Source: JBOGTC01 sp050692055
Lineage (GTDB): Bacteria > Chloroflexota > Limnocylindria > QHBO01
Length of the DNA: 13,775 nucleotides
Assembly (NCBI GenBank): GCA_050692055.1
Contig: JBOGTC010000133.1
Span: 1 to 13,775, forward strand
Direction: 5' to 3'
The notes beneath the pieces were generated by a model. The model did not search any database. It was not told the origin of the DNA and saw nothing but the letters and a program-made list of their open reading frames with translations. Positions within the stretch are counted from its first letter, which is position 1. Each line of letters begins with the position of its first letter. The position numbers and the translations under genes were made by a program. This document shows, piece by piece, positions 1 to 9,999 of the stretch.

Positions 1-2212
1 GCTCGTCGGCGAGACCGGCCGCGACACGTCCGTCCCAGACCAGGCCGGCCAGGCCGAGCTCCGGCCATGCGCCCGCCACCAGCGTCACGGCGACGACCTG
101 CGCCGTGCCGCCCGGCGGTCCACTGAGCACCGAAGCGACCGACCGAGGCGCCATGCCGGGCGTGGAGCCGAGCGGGCCGCCACGCCCCGGACGCGTCCCG
201 CCGGCCGCGACCTCTTCTTCTCCGGCACCGGCCGCCGGGTCGGTCGCCGCGGCCAGCGGGCGCAGGTCGTCCTGGCCGCGCGGCCAGATGCGATAACCGT
301 CGAGCGGCCGCGCACCGGTCGTCTGCTGGCCAACGACGCCGCGCACCTCGACCCACGCGCCGGATGACAGCCCATCGGCGTCGATACTGGTCGCGGCGGG
401 GATGAGGACACGCAGAGGACCGCTGCCGTCGTCGATATCGAACGAGATGGTGCCGCTCGACGCGCGGCGCGGGGCGGTCGCGAGCGCGCCGCGAACGATG
501 ACGAGCACCGCCTCATCGGCCTCACCGGCGGCTCCGGTCGCGCGGCGCGCGGCCTCCGGCTCCGCGCGGCGCCCCAGCTGCATCGGCGCCAGCGTGACGC
601 GAACGGTCTCCATCCCGCCCAGGGTGGATCGCACCCCGTTGGCCTCGACGTGCTGACCGCGTGCCAGGCTGCCTGCGTCGTCGCCCAACCGCAGCAGCAC
701 CGCGCCCGAGCCATCCTGGATCACGGCGCTCGCCGCATCGACGATGCCGGTGCCCAGGGTCACGACGCCACGGATGCGCACGCGCGCGTTCTTCTCCGCC
801 TCACGGGCGGCAGCGATGCTGACCAGCGGCGGCGACAGCGGGCCGTCGGTCGCCTCCGGATCGGGGTCGGGTGCCGCGCTCGACGAGGGTGCCGGCGAGG
901 GCGTTGCGGGCGCACTGGCGGAGCGCATATCCGCGCCGTCCCTCGGCTGTACCCGGTATCCCGCGGCGCCCGAGCCAGTCGAGTCGCGCTGGCCGACGAC
1001 ACCGGTCAGCTCGAGCGTCGTGCCGGGCACCCAGGCGTCAGGATCGATGCCCGTTCCCGTGCCCACCAGCAGGCGCACGGGGCCGCTGCCGTCATCGAGC
1101 TCGTACGCGATGCCGCTGCTGAGCATCGTCGGCGATCCCACGATGGTGCCCGAGACGAGCACCAGGCGACCCTCGTGGACCTCTCCGATGGCGCCGGTCG
1201 CGGCGACTGTGGCAGCCGGATCAGGCCCGGATCCGATGCGCATCAGGCCACCTCCGGCCACGCGCATCGTTCGCTGGTGGTAGCGGTCGTCGAGCTCGCC
1301 GGAGACGACGACCAGGTCGCCGCGCGCGAACGAACCATCGTCGAGCAATACGGCGATTCCGCCGCTACCGTCGGCGACGTATCCACCGCCATCGGTGAAG
1401 TCGGATGCGGTCAGCGCCACTCCCTGGATGGTGGCCGTGCTGCCATCCGGCAAGGCCCGGGCTGCCGCCACGCTGATGACCGCCGCGCCGGGGTCCGAGG
1501 TCGGGCTCGGCGTGGGCGGCGAGGGGTCGGGCGTCGCGGTGGGCGGCGGCGTACCCGTTGGATCGGGAACGGGCGGCGACGTGCTGTTCTGCGGATCCGG
1601 CACGGCCCGCAGCGTGAAGTCGCTGGCATTGTCATCAGTGTCCTGCGTCGATCCGTGCGCCCCGCCCGGCAGTCGCTCGATACTCGAGCCGGCGGCTGGC
1701 GCCGCGGCCGCGGTTCCCTCCATCCAGCTGCTGGCAGCCGTTCCCCAGCCGACGGCGTCGATTGCGGTTGCGGCTCCCTGGATGCGCAGCGCCACGCTGC
1801 CGCCCGTGGCCGCCATGCCTGCGGCGTACGTGGCATCGGCGATCGAGGCGAACACCCCCGCTTCGTTCGCCACGAGCACGTGCCCGCCTGGAGGGATCTG
1901 TGGCGCGCCAGCATCCCAGGCCGCGCGACCGGCGACCGTCGCGCCGCTGGCGCTGGCGTACACGATCTCGAGCCCCTCGAGCGGAAGGGCCATCGGCCCA
2001 GGGTTGTAGATCTCGATGAACTCGTCGCTCGCGCTCACACCGCCCGTCATGACCTCGCTCAGCAGCAGATGAGCCTCATCCTGCGTCGGCTCATCGACCG
2101 TCCATCCGAGCGCACGACCCGACCACGACGAGGCCAGGAGCATCGCCACCAGCAGGACCTGCAGCGAGCGCGGGCGGGGGATGGCGGATGACGAAAGACG
2201 GAAGCAGGCCAC
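1..2212 (-). CDS. Secreted lamin-tail-domain protein with repeated OB-like modules (3' end cut by window)
   Basis: The minus strand is open without a stop from 2212 to the window edge (737 codons). I chose GTG at 2212 because GAGGT lies about 5 nt upstream and it gives a signal peptide: a basic stretch, then the hydrophobic segment VLLVAMLLA at residues 19-27. Residues about 48-205 match a lamin tail domain (LLLSEVMTGG, EFIEIYNPG, IPPGGHVLVAN, then DTDDNASDF). A Pro/Thr/Ser linker (about 205-242) leads to OB-like modules at about 245-320, 335-429, 464-540 and 556-650; a fifth begins near 690. Modules 1 and 3 resemble each other, as do 2 and 4, so an A-B pair was duplicated. Several modules share a DGSG turn. 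LTD plus OB-like domains occur in secreted nucleases and cell-surface proteins, but the catalytic end, if any, lies outside the window. Extracellular location is likely; function is unknown. Confidence 0.82.
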   Translation of the reverse strand, partial: MACFRLSSSAIPRPRSLQVLLVAMLLASSWSGRALGWTVDEPTQDEAHLLLSEVMTGGVSASDEFIEIYNPGPMALPLEGLEIVYASASGATVAGRAAWDAGAPQIPPGGHVLVANEAGVFASIADATYAAGMAATGGSVALRIQGAATAIDAVGWGTAASSWMEGTAAAAPAAGSSIERLPGGAHGSTQDTDDNASDFTLRAVPDPQNSTSPPVPDPTGTPPPTATPDPSPPTPSPTSDPGAAVISVAAARALPDGSTATIQGVALTASDFTDGGGYVADGSGGIAVLLDDGSFARGDLVVVSGELDDRYHQRTMRVAGGGLMRIGSGPDPAATVAATGAIGEVHEGRLVLVSGTIVGSPTMLSSGIAYELDDGSGPVRLLVGTGTGIDPDAWVPGTTLELTGVVGQRDSTGSGAAGYRVQPRDGADMRSASAPATPSPAPSSSAAPDPDPEATDGPLSPPLVSIAAAREAEKNARVRIRGVVTLGTGIVDAASAVIQDGSGAVLLRLGDDAGSLARGQHVEANGVRSTLGGMETVRVTLAPMQLGRRAEPEAARRATGAAGEADEAVLVIVRGALATAPRRASSGTISFDIDDGSGPLRVLIPAATSIDADGLSSGAWVEVRGVVGQQTTGARPLDGYRIWPRGQDDLRPLAAATDPAAGAGEEEVAAGGTRPGRGGPLGSTPGMAPRSVASVLSGPPGGTAQVVAVTLVAGAWPELGLAGLVWDGRVAAGLADE

Positions 2213-2263
2213 GGCGCACCTCGATGATCGGAGGCGCGCAGGATCGTCGCAGCATGCCCTGTC

Positions 2264-2301
2264 GGCGCTTACCGCCCGATTACTGGCCGCTTATCGTCCG
2301 A
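2264..2301. repeat. Pair of imperfect direct repeats upstream of the 2326 gene
   Basis: GGCGCTTACCGCCCGA (2264-2279) recurs as GGCCGCTTATCGTCCGA (2285-2301), with one extra base and two changes. The period is about 21-22 bp, or two helical turns. The pair sits in the 113-bp divergent gap just upstream of the TACAAT box. It could be a tandem regulator-binding site; no regulator is identified. Confidence 0.35.
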
Positions 2302-2311
2302 ACGCGTCGCG

Positions 2312-2317
2312 TACAAT
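2312..2317 (+). promoter_or_regulatory. Putative -10 box TACAAT, leaderless type
   Basis: TACAAT lies 8 nt before the ATG at 2326, so transcription would begin at or next to the start codon. There is no Shine-Dalgarno sequence and no clear -35. The same arrangement occurs before 8304, 9540 and 13211. Confidence 0.5.
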
Positions 2318-2325
2318 CGGCGGCC

Positions 2326-2985
2326 ATGTCGAACCGAGCCAATGACCGCGAGGCTGCCGCCAGGCGCGCCGAGGCGCGCCGACGGGCGCGCATGGCCGCC
2401 CGCGGGGACCTTCCCGAGGAGGAGGCGCAGCGCGAGGACGAAGCCGTCGAGCCGGGACAGCGACGAGCCGGGTTCCTGCAGCGGCTCTTCCCCCCGGCGC
2501 CGCCGCTCCCGAACCGGCCCGACCCGCTTGCCGGCTTCTCGTCCCAGGGTCCGCTGCGTCCGGTCGCCGAGCGGCTCTACCTCCTGCGGCGCAATCCCCT
2601 GGCCTGGCTCATCCCCGGCGTCCTTGCCTTCGTCGGGTTCCTCCTTTCGCTCAGCTATGCCAGGGGTCCGATCGGCCTGTTCGGCACGGTCCTGATGTTC
2701 GGATCGCTCATCGCGGCCGGCTGGTTCGGCTGGCAGCGGCCCACGCTGTTCGGCACGACGGCCGCCCTGGTCAGCTTCCTCGTGGCCGCGGGGCTCGTCG
2801 CGACGAACTTCGCGCAGCGTGGAGCCGGTCCCGAAACGTTCGGCGACCCGGCCCAGGTGGTCGGCCAGCTCACGCTCCAGGCGCTCTACCAGGCCGCTCT
2901 CGGCTTCCTGGGCGGCTGGTACGGCGGCTACCTGCGACGCAGGCAGGCCGATGTCAGGACAAAGGCCTCAAGAACTCGACGCTGA
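2326..2985 (+). CDS. Four-helix membrane protein with charged N-terminal tail, unknown function
   Basis: The protein has 219 residues. The frame opens further upstream (2188), but ATG 2326 is preferred because the TACAAT box sits 8 nt before it and the upstream residues look like translated intergenic DNA. Residues 1-90 are hydrophilic and rich in Arg, Glu and Ala, then Pro (LFPPAPPLPNRPDP), and are probably cytoplasmic. Hydrophobic segments follow at about 92-110 (WLIPGVLAFVGFLLSL), 114-134, 140-160 and 180-202, and the C-terminus is very basic. I do not recognise a family. It is divergent from the LTD gene and convergent with carB. Confidence 0.75.
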   Translation: MSNRANDREAAARRAEARRRARMAARGDLPEEEAQREDEAVEPGQRRAGFLQRLFPPAPPLPNRPDPLAGFSSQGPLRPVAERLYLLRRNPLAWLIPGVLAFVGFLLSLSYARGPIGLFGTVLMFGSLIAAGWFGWQRPTLFGTTAALVSFLVAAGLVATNFAQRGAGPETFGDPAQVVGQLTLQALYQAALGFLGGWYGGYLRRRQADVRTKASRTRR

Positions 2986-3140
2986 CGGCACGCGACTTGC
3001 TTACCTGGTGCGGCGTAGACGATCGAGTGATCCCCGCCATCGGCGACACATGGGCAGCGCCCGTCGCTGACGGAAGCTCGGGCCGGACGCGACTTCACGC
3101 GGTGCCGCCCGTCCCGATGGCTTCACTCGAGCGTCTCCTC

Positions 3141-3190
3141 AAGAGCCGTCGGCGTCAAGGACCCTCCGTACTGGGCGCTCGACGGCTCTT
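3141..3190. terminator. Inverted repeat between convergent genes, possible bidirectional terminator
   Basis: AAGAGCCGTCG (3141-3151) and CGACGGCTCTT (3180-3190) are perfect 11-bp inverted arms around a 28-nt loop, 10 bp beyond the carB stop and inside the 2986-3199 convergent gap. A competing 7-bp pairing exists: TCGAGCG (3127-3133) with CGCTCGA (3176-3182). There is no long T-run (only CTCTTTC on the plus side), so intrinsic termination would be weak. No gene is seen in 2986-3199. Confidence 0.45.
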
Positions 3191-3199
3191 TCACGAGGT

Positions 3200-5994
<2,795 letters not shown>

Positions 5995-5998
<4 letters not shown>

Positions 5999-7158
5999 GC
6001 CCCGAGCCGCTCCAGCGCGGCGTCGAAGATCCGCGCCGCGTCGATGGGCCCCGGCGCTCCCTCCGGGTGGAACTGGACCGATGAGATCCGCCCGCTGGTG
6101 TGCCGCAGGCCCTCGACGGTCCCGTCGTTGAGGTCGCGGTGGCTGACGCGATAGCCGGCCGCTGCGAGCGCCTCGTCATCGAGCACCTCGATCTCGTGGT
6201 TGTGGGCGCCGATGTCAACCCGCCCGGTGTCGAGCTCGAGCACCGCGTGGTTGCCGCCGTGGTGGCCCACCGCAAGGCGGCGCGTGCGCGCGCCCGCGGC
6301 CAGCGCCAGGAGCTGATGGCCCAGGCAGATCCCGAGCACCGGCGGCCCTCCGGCGAGCGCAGCGGAGGCGAGGCTGCGCACGACCTCGATCTGCGGCGCC
6401 ATGCGAGCCGGGTCCCCGGGGCCGGGCGACAGGACGACCAGGTCCGCGCCGAGCGCCGCGATATCGGCGGCGGCCGAGTCCGGAGGCAGGACGGTGACGT
6501 CCAGCCCTCGGGCGCTGAGCGCGGCGAGGAGCGAGCGCTTGACGCCATAGTCGACGAGCACGGCCCGACCGCGGAGCTGCCCGTCGGGCGGTACGGTGAA
6601 CGGCTTCGGAGTCGCGACCGCGGCGACGTGGTCGACCGCCGCCCACGGCGTCGATGCCGCGGCGTCGGCGATCGCCTGCCGCGGCTCGACCGAGCCGGCG
6701 CGGACGACGGCGCGTCGGGCAGCGCCCCGTCGCAGCTCGAGCGTCAGCGCGCGGGTGTCGACGCCGGCAAGGGCCGGCACTCCGGCCTGGCTCAGCATCT
6801 CCTCCAGCGATGATCCGGGTCCGGCGGGGGGCCTGACGAGGCGGCTGACGATGAGCGCGCGAGCATGCACGCTGTCCGATTCCAGCTCCGACGGGTGGAT
6901 GCGGTAGCTTCCGGCCATCGGGTGGGTCAGGACCACGATCTGGCCCGCGTACGAGGGATCGGTGAGGATCTCGCCCCAGCCGGTGGCGGCGGTCGTGAAG
7001 ATGAGATCGCCCTCGGCCTCGACGGCCGCGCCTCGCAGCTCGCCCCGGTGGATGGCACCGCCCTCCAGCGCCAGGAGCCCGGGAGACGAAAACGACGCCC
7101 ACCGCTCCGGGGCGGCAGGCGTCGATGGATATGGACGTGTCGTGGCAGCGCTCGGCAT
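5995..7158 (-). CDS. carA: Carbamoyl phosphate synthase small subunit (glutamine amidotransferase)
   Basis: CarA hydrolyses glutamine and passes ammonia to CarB. The 387 residues are normal for the family. The N-terminal CPSase domain shows LEGGAIHRGE and ILTDPSYAGQIVVLTHP. The C-terminal class I glutaminase has SPGPGDP, the nucleophile Cys278 in GICLGHQ, the GHHGGNH motif, and the catalytic pair His364 and Glu366 in VQFHPEGAPGP. The usual SQNHG segment reads AHNHE here. The ATG at 7158 follows AAGGAG (7167-7172) by 8 nt. The TGA stop overlaps the carB GTG, so the two are translationally coupled. The DUF4349 gene ends 64 bp upstream on the same strand. Confidence 0.96.
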
Positions 7159-7173
7159 CCGTCGCTCTCCTTT

Positions 7174-7217
7174 CCGGCATCACCGTGCCGGTCTTAAAGG
7201 ACTCGTCGCGCAGTTTA
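7174..7217 (-). promoter_or_regulatory. carA leader: weak -10 box and hairpin next to the ribosome site
   Basis: On the minus strand TAAACT (7217-7212) could be a -10 box. It would give a leader of about 45 nt. That leader holds a 6-bp hairpin, CCGGCA-6 nt-TGCCGG (7191-7174), one base upstream of the AAGGAG ribosome site. No convincing -35 is seen, and carA may instead be read from the DUF4349 promoter. No PyrR-type anti-terminator or uORF was recognised. Confidence 0.3.
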
Positions 7218-7222
7218 CCCGA

Positions 7223-8209
7223 CTAGCCTGTCGCGTCGTCTCCTGCGGGCGTCGACGCGAGCGGAGCGGCGGCCGAGGCCGGCAACCGACGCCGCACCTC
7301 GAGCACGCCGCGCAGCGTGACGAGAACGAGGAGCGCCAGCACCAGCAGGATCGGCAGCCAGACCACGACGAACCAGATCAGCCCGTCCAGCAGGCCCTGG
7401 CCGATGCCGACCAACGAGGCCAACGCCCGATCGAGCTGCGCGCCGGGGTTCCAGGCCTCCGTCTGCTCCTGCATCGGCTCGGCCTTCGGCACGAGCGTGA
7501 TGGTGAGCGTGGACAGGTCCGCCTGCCCTTCGAGGGCGTCGAGCTGCGCCTGTAGCTGCTCGATCTCCCCGCGCACCTGGTCGAGGCGCGACTGGACCGC
7601 GAGGATGTCCTCGATCTCCTCGGCCCGAGCCACGAGCTGGCGGTAGGACTCCTCCGAGGCCGACAGGTTGTCGATGCGCGCGGCCAGGTCCACGACCTGG
7701 CCGGTGACGTCCTGCTCGCGCGTGGCCTCGGCGATGACCTCGGCGTCGAGCTCGTGCAGCCGCGCCAGGACGTCGTCGAAGCTGGGCGCCGGGATGCGGA
7801 CCGTCAGCGTGGCGCTGTCGTTCAGCGTTCCGGCCTGCGAGCCTCCGACATAGCCGTTGAGCTCGGCGACCATGGCGCGGATGCGGCCGAGCGACTCGGC
7901 GACGTTGGCCACCTCCAGCGTGATCTCGCCGGTCTTGATGATGCGCTGCTCGACCGGCGCGGCGAAGCCGCCGTCCGCCGGGGGTTCCGGCCCGAATTCC
8001 GACGTCGCGTCTCCCGACGCGTCGCGATCTTCGGTCCCATCCTGCGGAATCGCCAGGTCAGCGCCGGAAGCGGCGCGTTCGTCGGGCGCCGGGGCGGCCA
8101 CGCCGGGCGATCCGCACGCGACGAGCAGCAGCGCGATGATGACGATGGCCAACGGCATCAGCCACGGAAGCCCCGCGCGCCGCCTGGCCGCGGACCCTGC
8201 ATGCGACAT
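7223..8209 (-). CDS. DUF4349 lipoprotein with coiled coil and C-terminal membrane anchor
   Basis: The protein has 328 residues. I chose ATG 8209 because GGAGG lies 8 nt upstream and it opens with a lipoprotein signal: SAARRRAG, then the hydrophobic run ending LLLVAC with Cys32 as the lipid site. A low-complexity Asp/Glu/Pro linker (about 33-85) leads to the DUF4349 body (QRIIKTGEITLEVANV, GYVGGSQ, LTVRIPAPSFDDVLARLHELDAEV), a coiled coil at about 180-235 (EESYRQLVARAEEIEDIL to LDALEG) and LSTLTITL. A hydrophobic helix follows at about 275-300 (WFVVVWLPILLVLALLVLVTL) and the tail is basic. The family is a cell-envelope protein of unknown function in Gram-positive and Chloroflexota-like bacteria. 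It is divergent from the VIT transporter and just upstream of carA; no functional tie to carA is apparent. Confidence 0.88.
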   Translation of the reverse strand: MSHAGSAARRRAGLPWLMPLAIVIIALLLVACGSPGVAAPAPDERAASGADLAIPQDGTEDRDASGDATSEFGPEPPADGGFAAPVEQRIIKTGEITLEVANVAESLGRIRAMVAELNGYVGGSQAGTLNDSATLTVRIPAPSFDDVLARLHELDAEVIAEATREQDVTGQVVDLAARIDNLSASEESYRQLVARAEEIEDILAVQSRLDQVRGEIEQLQAQLDALEGQADLSTLTITLVPKAEPMQEQTEAWNPGAQLDRALASLVGIGQGLLDGLIWFVVVWLPILLVLALLVLVTLRGVLEVRRRLPASAAAPLASTPAGDDATG

Positions 8210-8291
8210 CTCATCTCCCTCCAAAGGACGTGTGATCGCCCGGACGCGGATGGGTGGCAGATCGTTCCGGGCGAGCGTCGGGCGGCTCGGG

Positions 8292-8297
8292 TAGCAT
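8292..8297 (+). promoter_or_regulatory. Putative -10 box TAGCAT, leaderless type
   Basis: TAGCAT ends 6 nt before the ATG at 8304 within the 94-bp divergent gap (8210-8303). No Shine-Dalgarno sequence separates it from the ATG. This supports 8304 as the true start and a leaderless transcript. Confidence 0.45.
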
Positions 8298-8303
8298 CGG
8301 CTC

Positions 8304-9113
8304 ATGGACGAACGCACCGCGGATCTGATGAGCGACGAATCTGCCCGAGCTCAGATGGCGGCGCACGAGTTCGACCGCGATTTCCTGCGCCGGCACCTGG
8401 CCGAGGAGCGACGCGAGGCCAGCGTCCTGGGCGAGATCCGCGAGGCGATCTTCGGCGCGCAGGACGGCCTCGTCAGCACGCTGGCCGTGGTGAGCACCGT
8501 CGCCGGAGCGACAGGCGACCGGTTCCCGGTGCTGGTGGCCGGCATCGCCTCCGGCCTGGCCGGCATCTTCAGCATGGCGGCCGGCGAGTACCTCTCCAGC
8601 AAGAGCCAGCGCGAGATCTTCGAGGCCCAGATCGTGGGCGAGCGCCAGGAGGTCCACGAGCGGCCCGGCGAGGCCGAGGCAGAGATGGCATTCATGTTCG
8701 AGGAGGACGGGCTGCCACGCGACAAGGCGGTCGCCGTCGCCCACGCCATGGCGCAGCATCCAGACGTGCTGCTCAAGACGATGGTCGAGAAGGAGCTCGG
8801 CCTGGCCGTCGAGCCCGACGAAGGATCGCCGCTGCAGGGCGCCATGATCATGGGCGGGGCGTTCGGTCTGGGCTCCATCTTCCCGATCGTTCCCCACCTG
8901 TTCCTCGACATCGGGCCAAGCGTCATCGCATCGGTCGCCGCGACGCTGGTTGTGCTGTTCGGCATCGGGGTCGTGAAGAGCCGCTGGACGCATCGGTCCG
9001 GGCTGGCGTCGGGGTTGGAGATCCTGGTCATCGGCGCCGTGGCCGGCGTCGCCGGCTACTTCTTCGGCAGCATCCTGCCGGTCCTGCTCGGCGTCCCCGA
9101 GGCGGCCGCCTGA
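8304..9113 (+). CDS. VIT/CCC1-family iron/manganese transporter
   Basis: VIT/CCC1 proteins move Fe2+ or Mn2+ out of the cytoplasm, usually by proton exchange. The protein has 269 residues. Helix 1 carries GAQDGLVSTLAVV (about 51-63, Asp54 in the conserved transport position). Helix 2 carries the hallmark FSMAAGEYLSSKSQ (89-102, with Met91 and Glu95). A cytoplasmic metal-binding arm follows (about 103-170), rich in Glu and Met (REIFEAQIVGERQEVHERPGE, EMAFMFEEDG). Three more helices lie at about 178-200, 205-225 and 235-263. The helical tail before helix 1 (residues 1-45) is typical of bacterial members fused to a short N-terminal stretch. The stop is one base from the stop of the convergent gene. 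Fe versus Mn preference cannot be read from sequence. Confidence 0.93.
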   Translation: MDERTADLMSDESARAQMAAHEFDRDFLRRHLAEERREASVLGEIREAIFGAQDGLVSTLAVVSTVAGATGDRFPVLVAGIASGLAGIFSMAAGEYLSSKSQREIFEAQIVGERQEVHERPGEAEAEMAFMFEEDGLPRDKAVAVAHAMAQHPDVLLKTMVEKELGLAVEPDEGSPLQGAMIMGGAFGLGSIFPIVPHLFLDIGPSVIASVAATLVVLFGIGVVKSRWTHRSGLASGLEILVIGAVAGVAGYFFGSILPVLLGVPEAAA

Positions 9114-9114
9114 C

Positions 9115-9309
9115 TCAGAGCCCCTTGAAGATGATCCCGAGCATGATCACCACGGCACCGGCCACGAACGCCCAGGCGCCGATGACCTCCGACGGGATCC
9201 CGGCGAGCGTCGGCAGCAGCCCTCCGAACGTCCCCAGCAGCCCGATCAACGTCAGCAGCAGCGCGACCAGGATGGTCGGCATGCGCGGCGCGAAATTCGT
9301 GCGTCCCAT
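9115..9309 (-). CDS. Small two-helix membrane protein (64 aa), paralogue of its upstream neighbour
   Basis: The protein has two hydrophobic helices: ILVALLLTLIGLLGTFGGLL (13-32) and the segment from about 43 to 61 (AWAFVAGAVVIMLGIIF). It ends in KGL. It aligns with the 75-aa protein just upstream: PRMPTILVALLLTLIG against PRLITVAIALALVAVG, and IGAWAFVAGAVVIMLGIIFKGL against IGWLCLLAGNVALIAGSLLPGI. It starts 3 nt after the upstream stop, so the two are cotranscribed. Its stop is one base from the VIT stop on the other strand. I do not recognise a named family. Function is unknown. Confidence 0.7.
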   Translation of the reverse strand: MGRTNFAPRMPTILVALLLTLIGLLGTFGGLLPTLAGIPSEVIGAWAFVAGAVVIMLGIIFKGL

Positions 9310-9312
9310 GGA

Positions 9313-9540
9313 TCAGATGCCCGGCAGGAGGGAGCCTGCGATGAGCGCGACGTTGCCCGCCAGCAGGCAGAGCCAGCCGATCTCGGTGGTGACCACGATC
9401 TCGGTGCCGATGTAGCTCTGCAGCAGGGCGAGCGCCTCGTTCACGAAGTCGATCGGAAAGACGGTCGCCGATACACCCACCGCCACGAGCGCCAACGCGA
9501 TCGCGACGGTGATGAGCCGGGGCGGGTTCGGTCGCAGCAT
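9313..9540 (-). CDS. Small two-helix membrane protein (75 aa), unknown function
   Basis: Helix 1 is about residues 9-28 (LITVAIALALVAVGVSATVF) and helix 2 about 54-73 (GWLCLLAGNVALIAGSLLPG). The connecting loop (DFVNEALALLQSYIGTEIVVTTEI) is 13 residues longer than in the 64-aa paralogue downstream. ATG 9540 is preceded at 7 nt by TATACT, so it probably has its own leaderless promoter separate from the cupredoxin gene. The pattern of Gly-rich helix, short loop and second Gly-rich helix suggests a simple helical hairpin in the inner membrane. Function is unknown. Confidence 0.7.
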   Translation of the reverse strand: MLRPNPPRLITVAIALALVAVGVSATVFPIDFVNEALALLQSYIGTEIVVTTEIGWLCLLAGNVALIAGSLLPGI

Positions 9541-9547
9541 GACGCGG

Positions 9548-9553
9548 AGTATA
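9548..9553 (-). promoter_or_regulatory. Putative -10 box TATACT, leaderless type
   Basis: On the minus strand TATACT is followed by 7 nt and then the ATG at 9540. It matches the consensus -10 in five of six positions. No clear -35 is present at 17 bp. It would drive the two small membrane protein genes. Confidence 0.5.
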
Positions 9554-9567
9554 CGAATGGACCGATG

Positions 9568-9588
9568 GCGCGCGTCGCCGTCGCGCGC
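9568..9588 (-). terminator. GC hairpin just after the cupredoxin stop
   Basis: GCGCGCG and CGCGCGC form perfect 7-bp arms with a 7-nt loop, 3 bp downstream of the cupredoxin TGA and before the TATACT box. No T-run follows, so it may be a weak or factor-assisted terminator. In DNA of this GC content chance pairing is possible. Confidence 0.35.
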
Positions 9589-9591
9589 TCG

Positions 9592-9999
9592 TCAGCTGAC
9601 GGTCAGCGTCCCGACCATGCCGTACCCCTCGTGGCCCGGCAGGTGGCAGATGAAGGCGAACGTGCCCGGCTCGTCGAACGTGATGGTCGTCTCGACGCTC
9701 GACAGCGCCGGCACCGTCACCTCGGTGGGTCGCGCTCCGTGCGCGGCGTGGGTGCCGGTTCGATGGGCGGCGTGGAATGCGTCGTCGCCGATCAGCCACT
9801 CGTGGTCAATCGGATCCTCGTTGACGAGCACGAACGTGACCGGCACGCCATGCGGAACGCTGATCGAAGCCGGCTTGAAGGCCGAGTAGTGGATCGAGAT
9901 CGTCACCGGTTCGGGGGCCGGCTCGGCCGTTCCGCACCCGGCGACCGCGGCCGCCACGATGAGCAGCATCGCGATCGCCGGAACGCGGCGGACGATCAT
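9592..9999 (-). CDS. Lipoprotein cupredoxin (type-1 copper protein)
   Basis: A 135-residue membrane-anchored copper protein, probably for electron transfer or copper binding outside the cell membrane. It starts with a lipoprotein signal (MIVRR, hydrophobic run, AVAGC with Cys22). The cupredoxin fold follows, with type-1 copper ligands His66 (DHEW), Cys118 (FICHLPGH), His123 and Met128 (GYGM). This matches plastocyanin/azurin-like domains. A His-rich loop lies at 75-90 (His76, 79, 84, 87) and could bind metal. ATG 9999 overlaps the DUF2330 stop as ATGA. The frame is open further upstream but those residues are a shadow of DUF2330. No redox partner gene is visible in the window. Confidence 0.88.
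   Translation of the reverse strand: MIVRRVPAIAMLLIVAAAVAGCGTAEPAPEPVTISIHYSAFKPASISVPHGVPVTFVLVNEDPIDHEWLIGDDAFHAAHRTGTHAAHGARPTEVTVPALSSVETTITFDEPGTFAFICHLPGHEGYGMVGTLTVS

Noticed and set aside
650..2191. Long plus-strand open frame opposite the LTD protein
   Set aside because: Arg/His/Gly-rich low-information peptide with no domain; it is the antisense shadow of a minus-strand gene with a signal peptide and clear lamin-tail motifs.
2986..3199. Possible separate or frameshifted MGS domain of CarB
   Set aside because: Only 214 bp remain and no MGS-like sequence is readable on the minus strand there.
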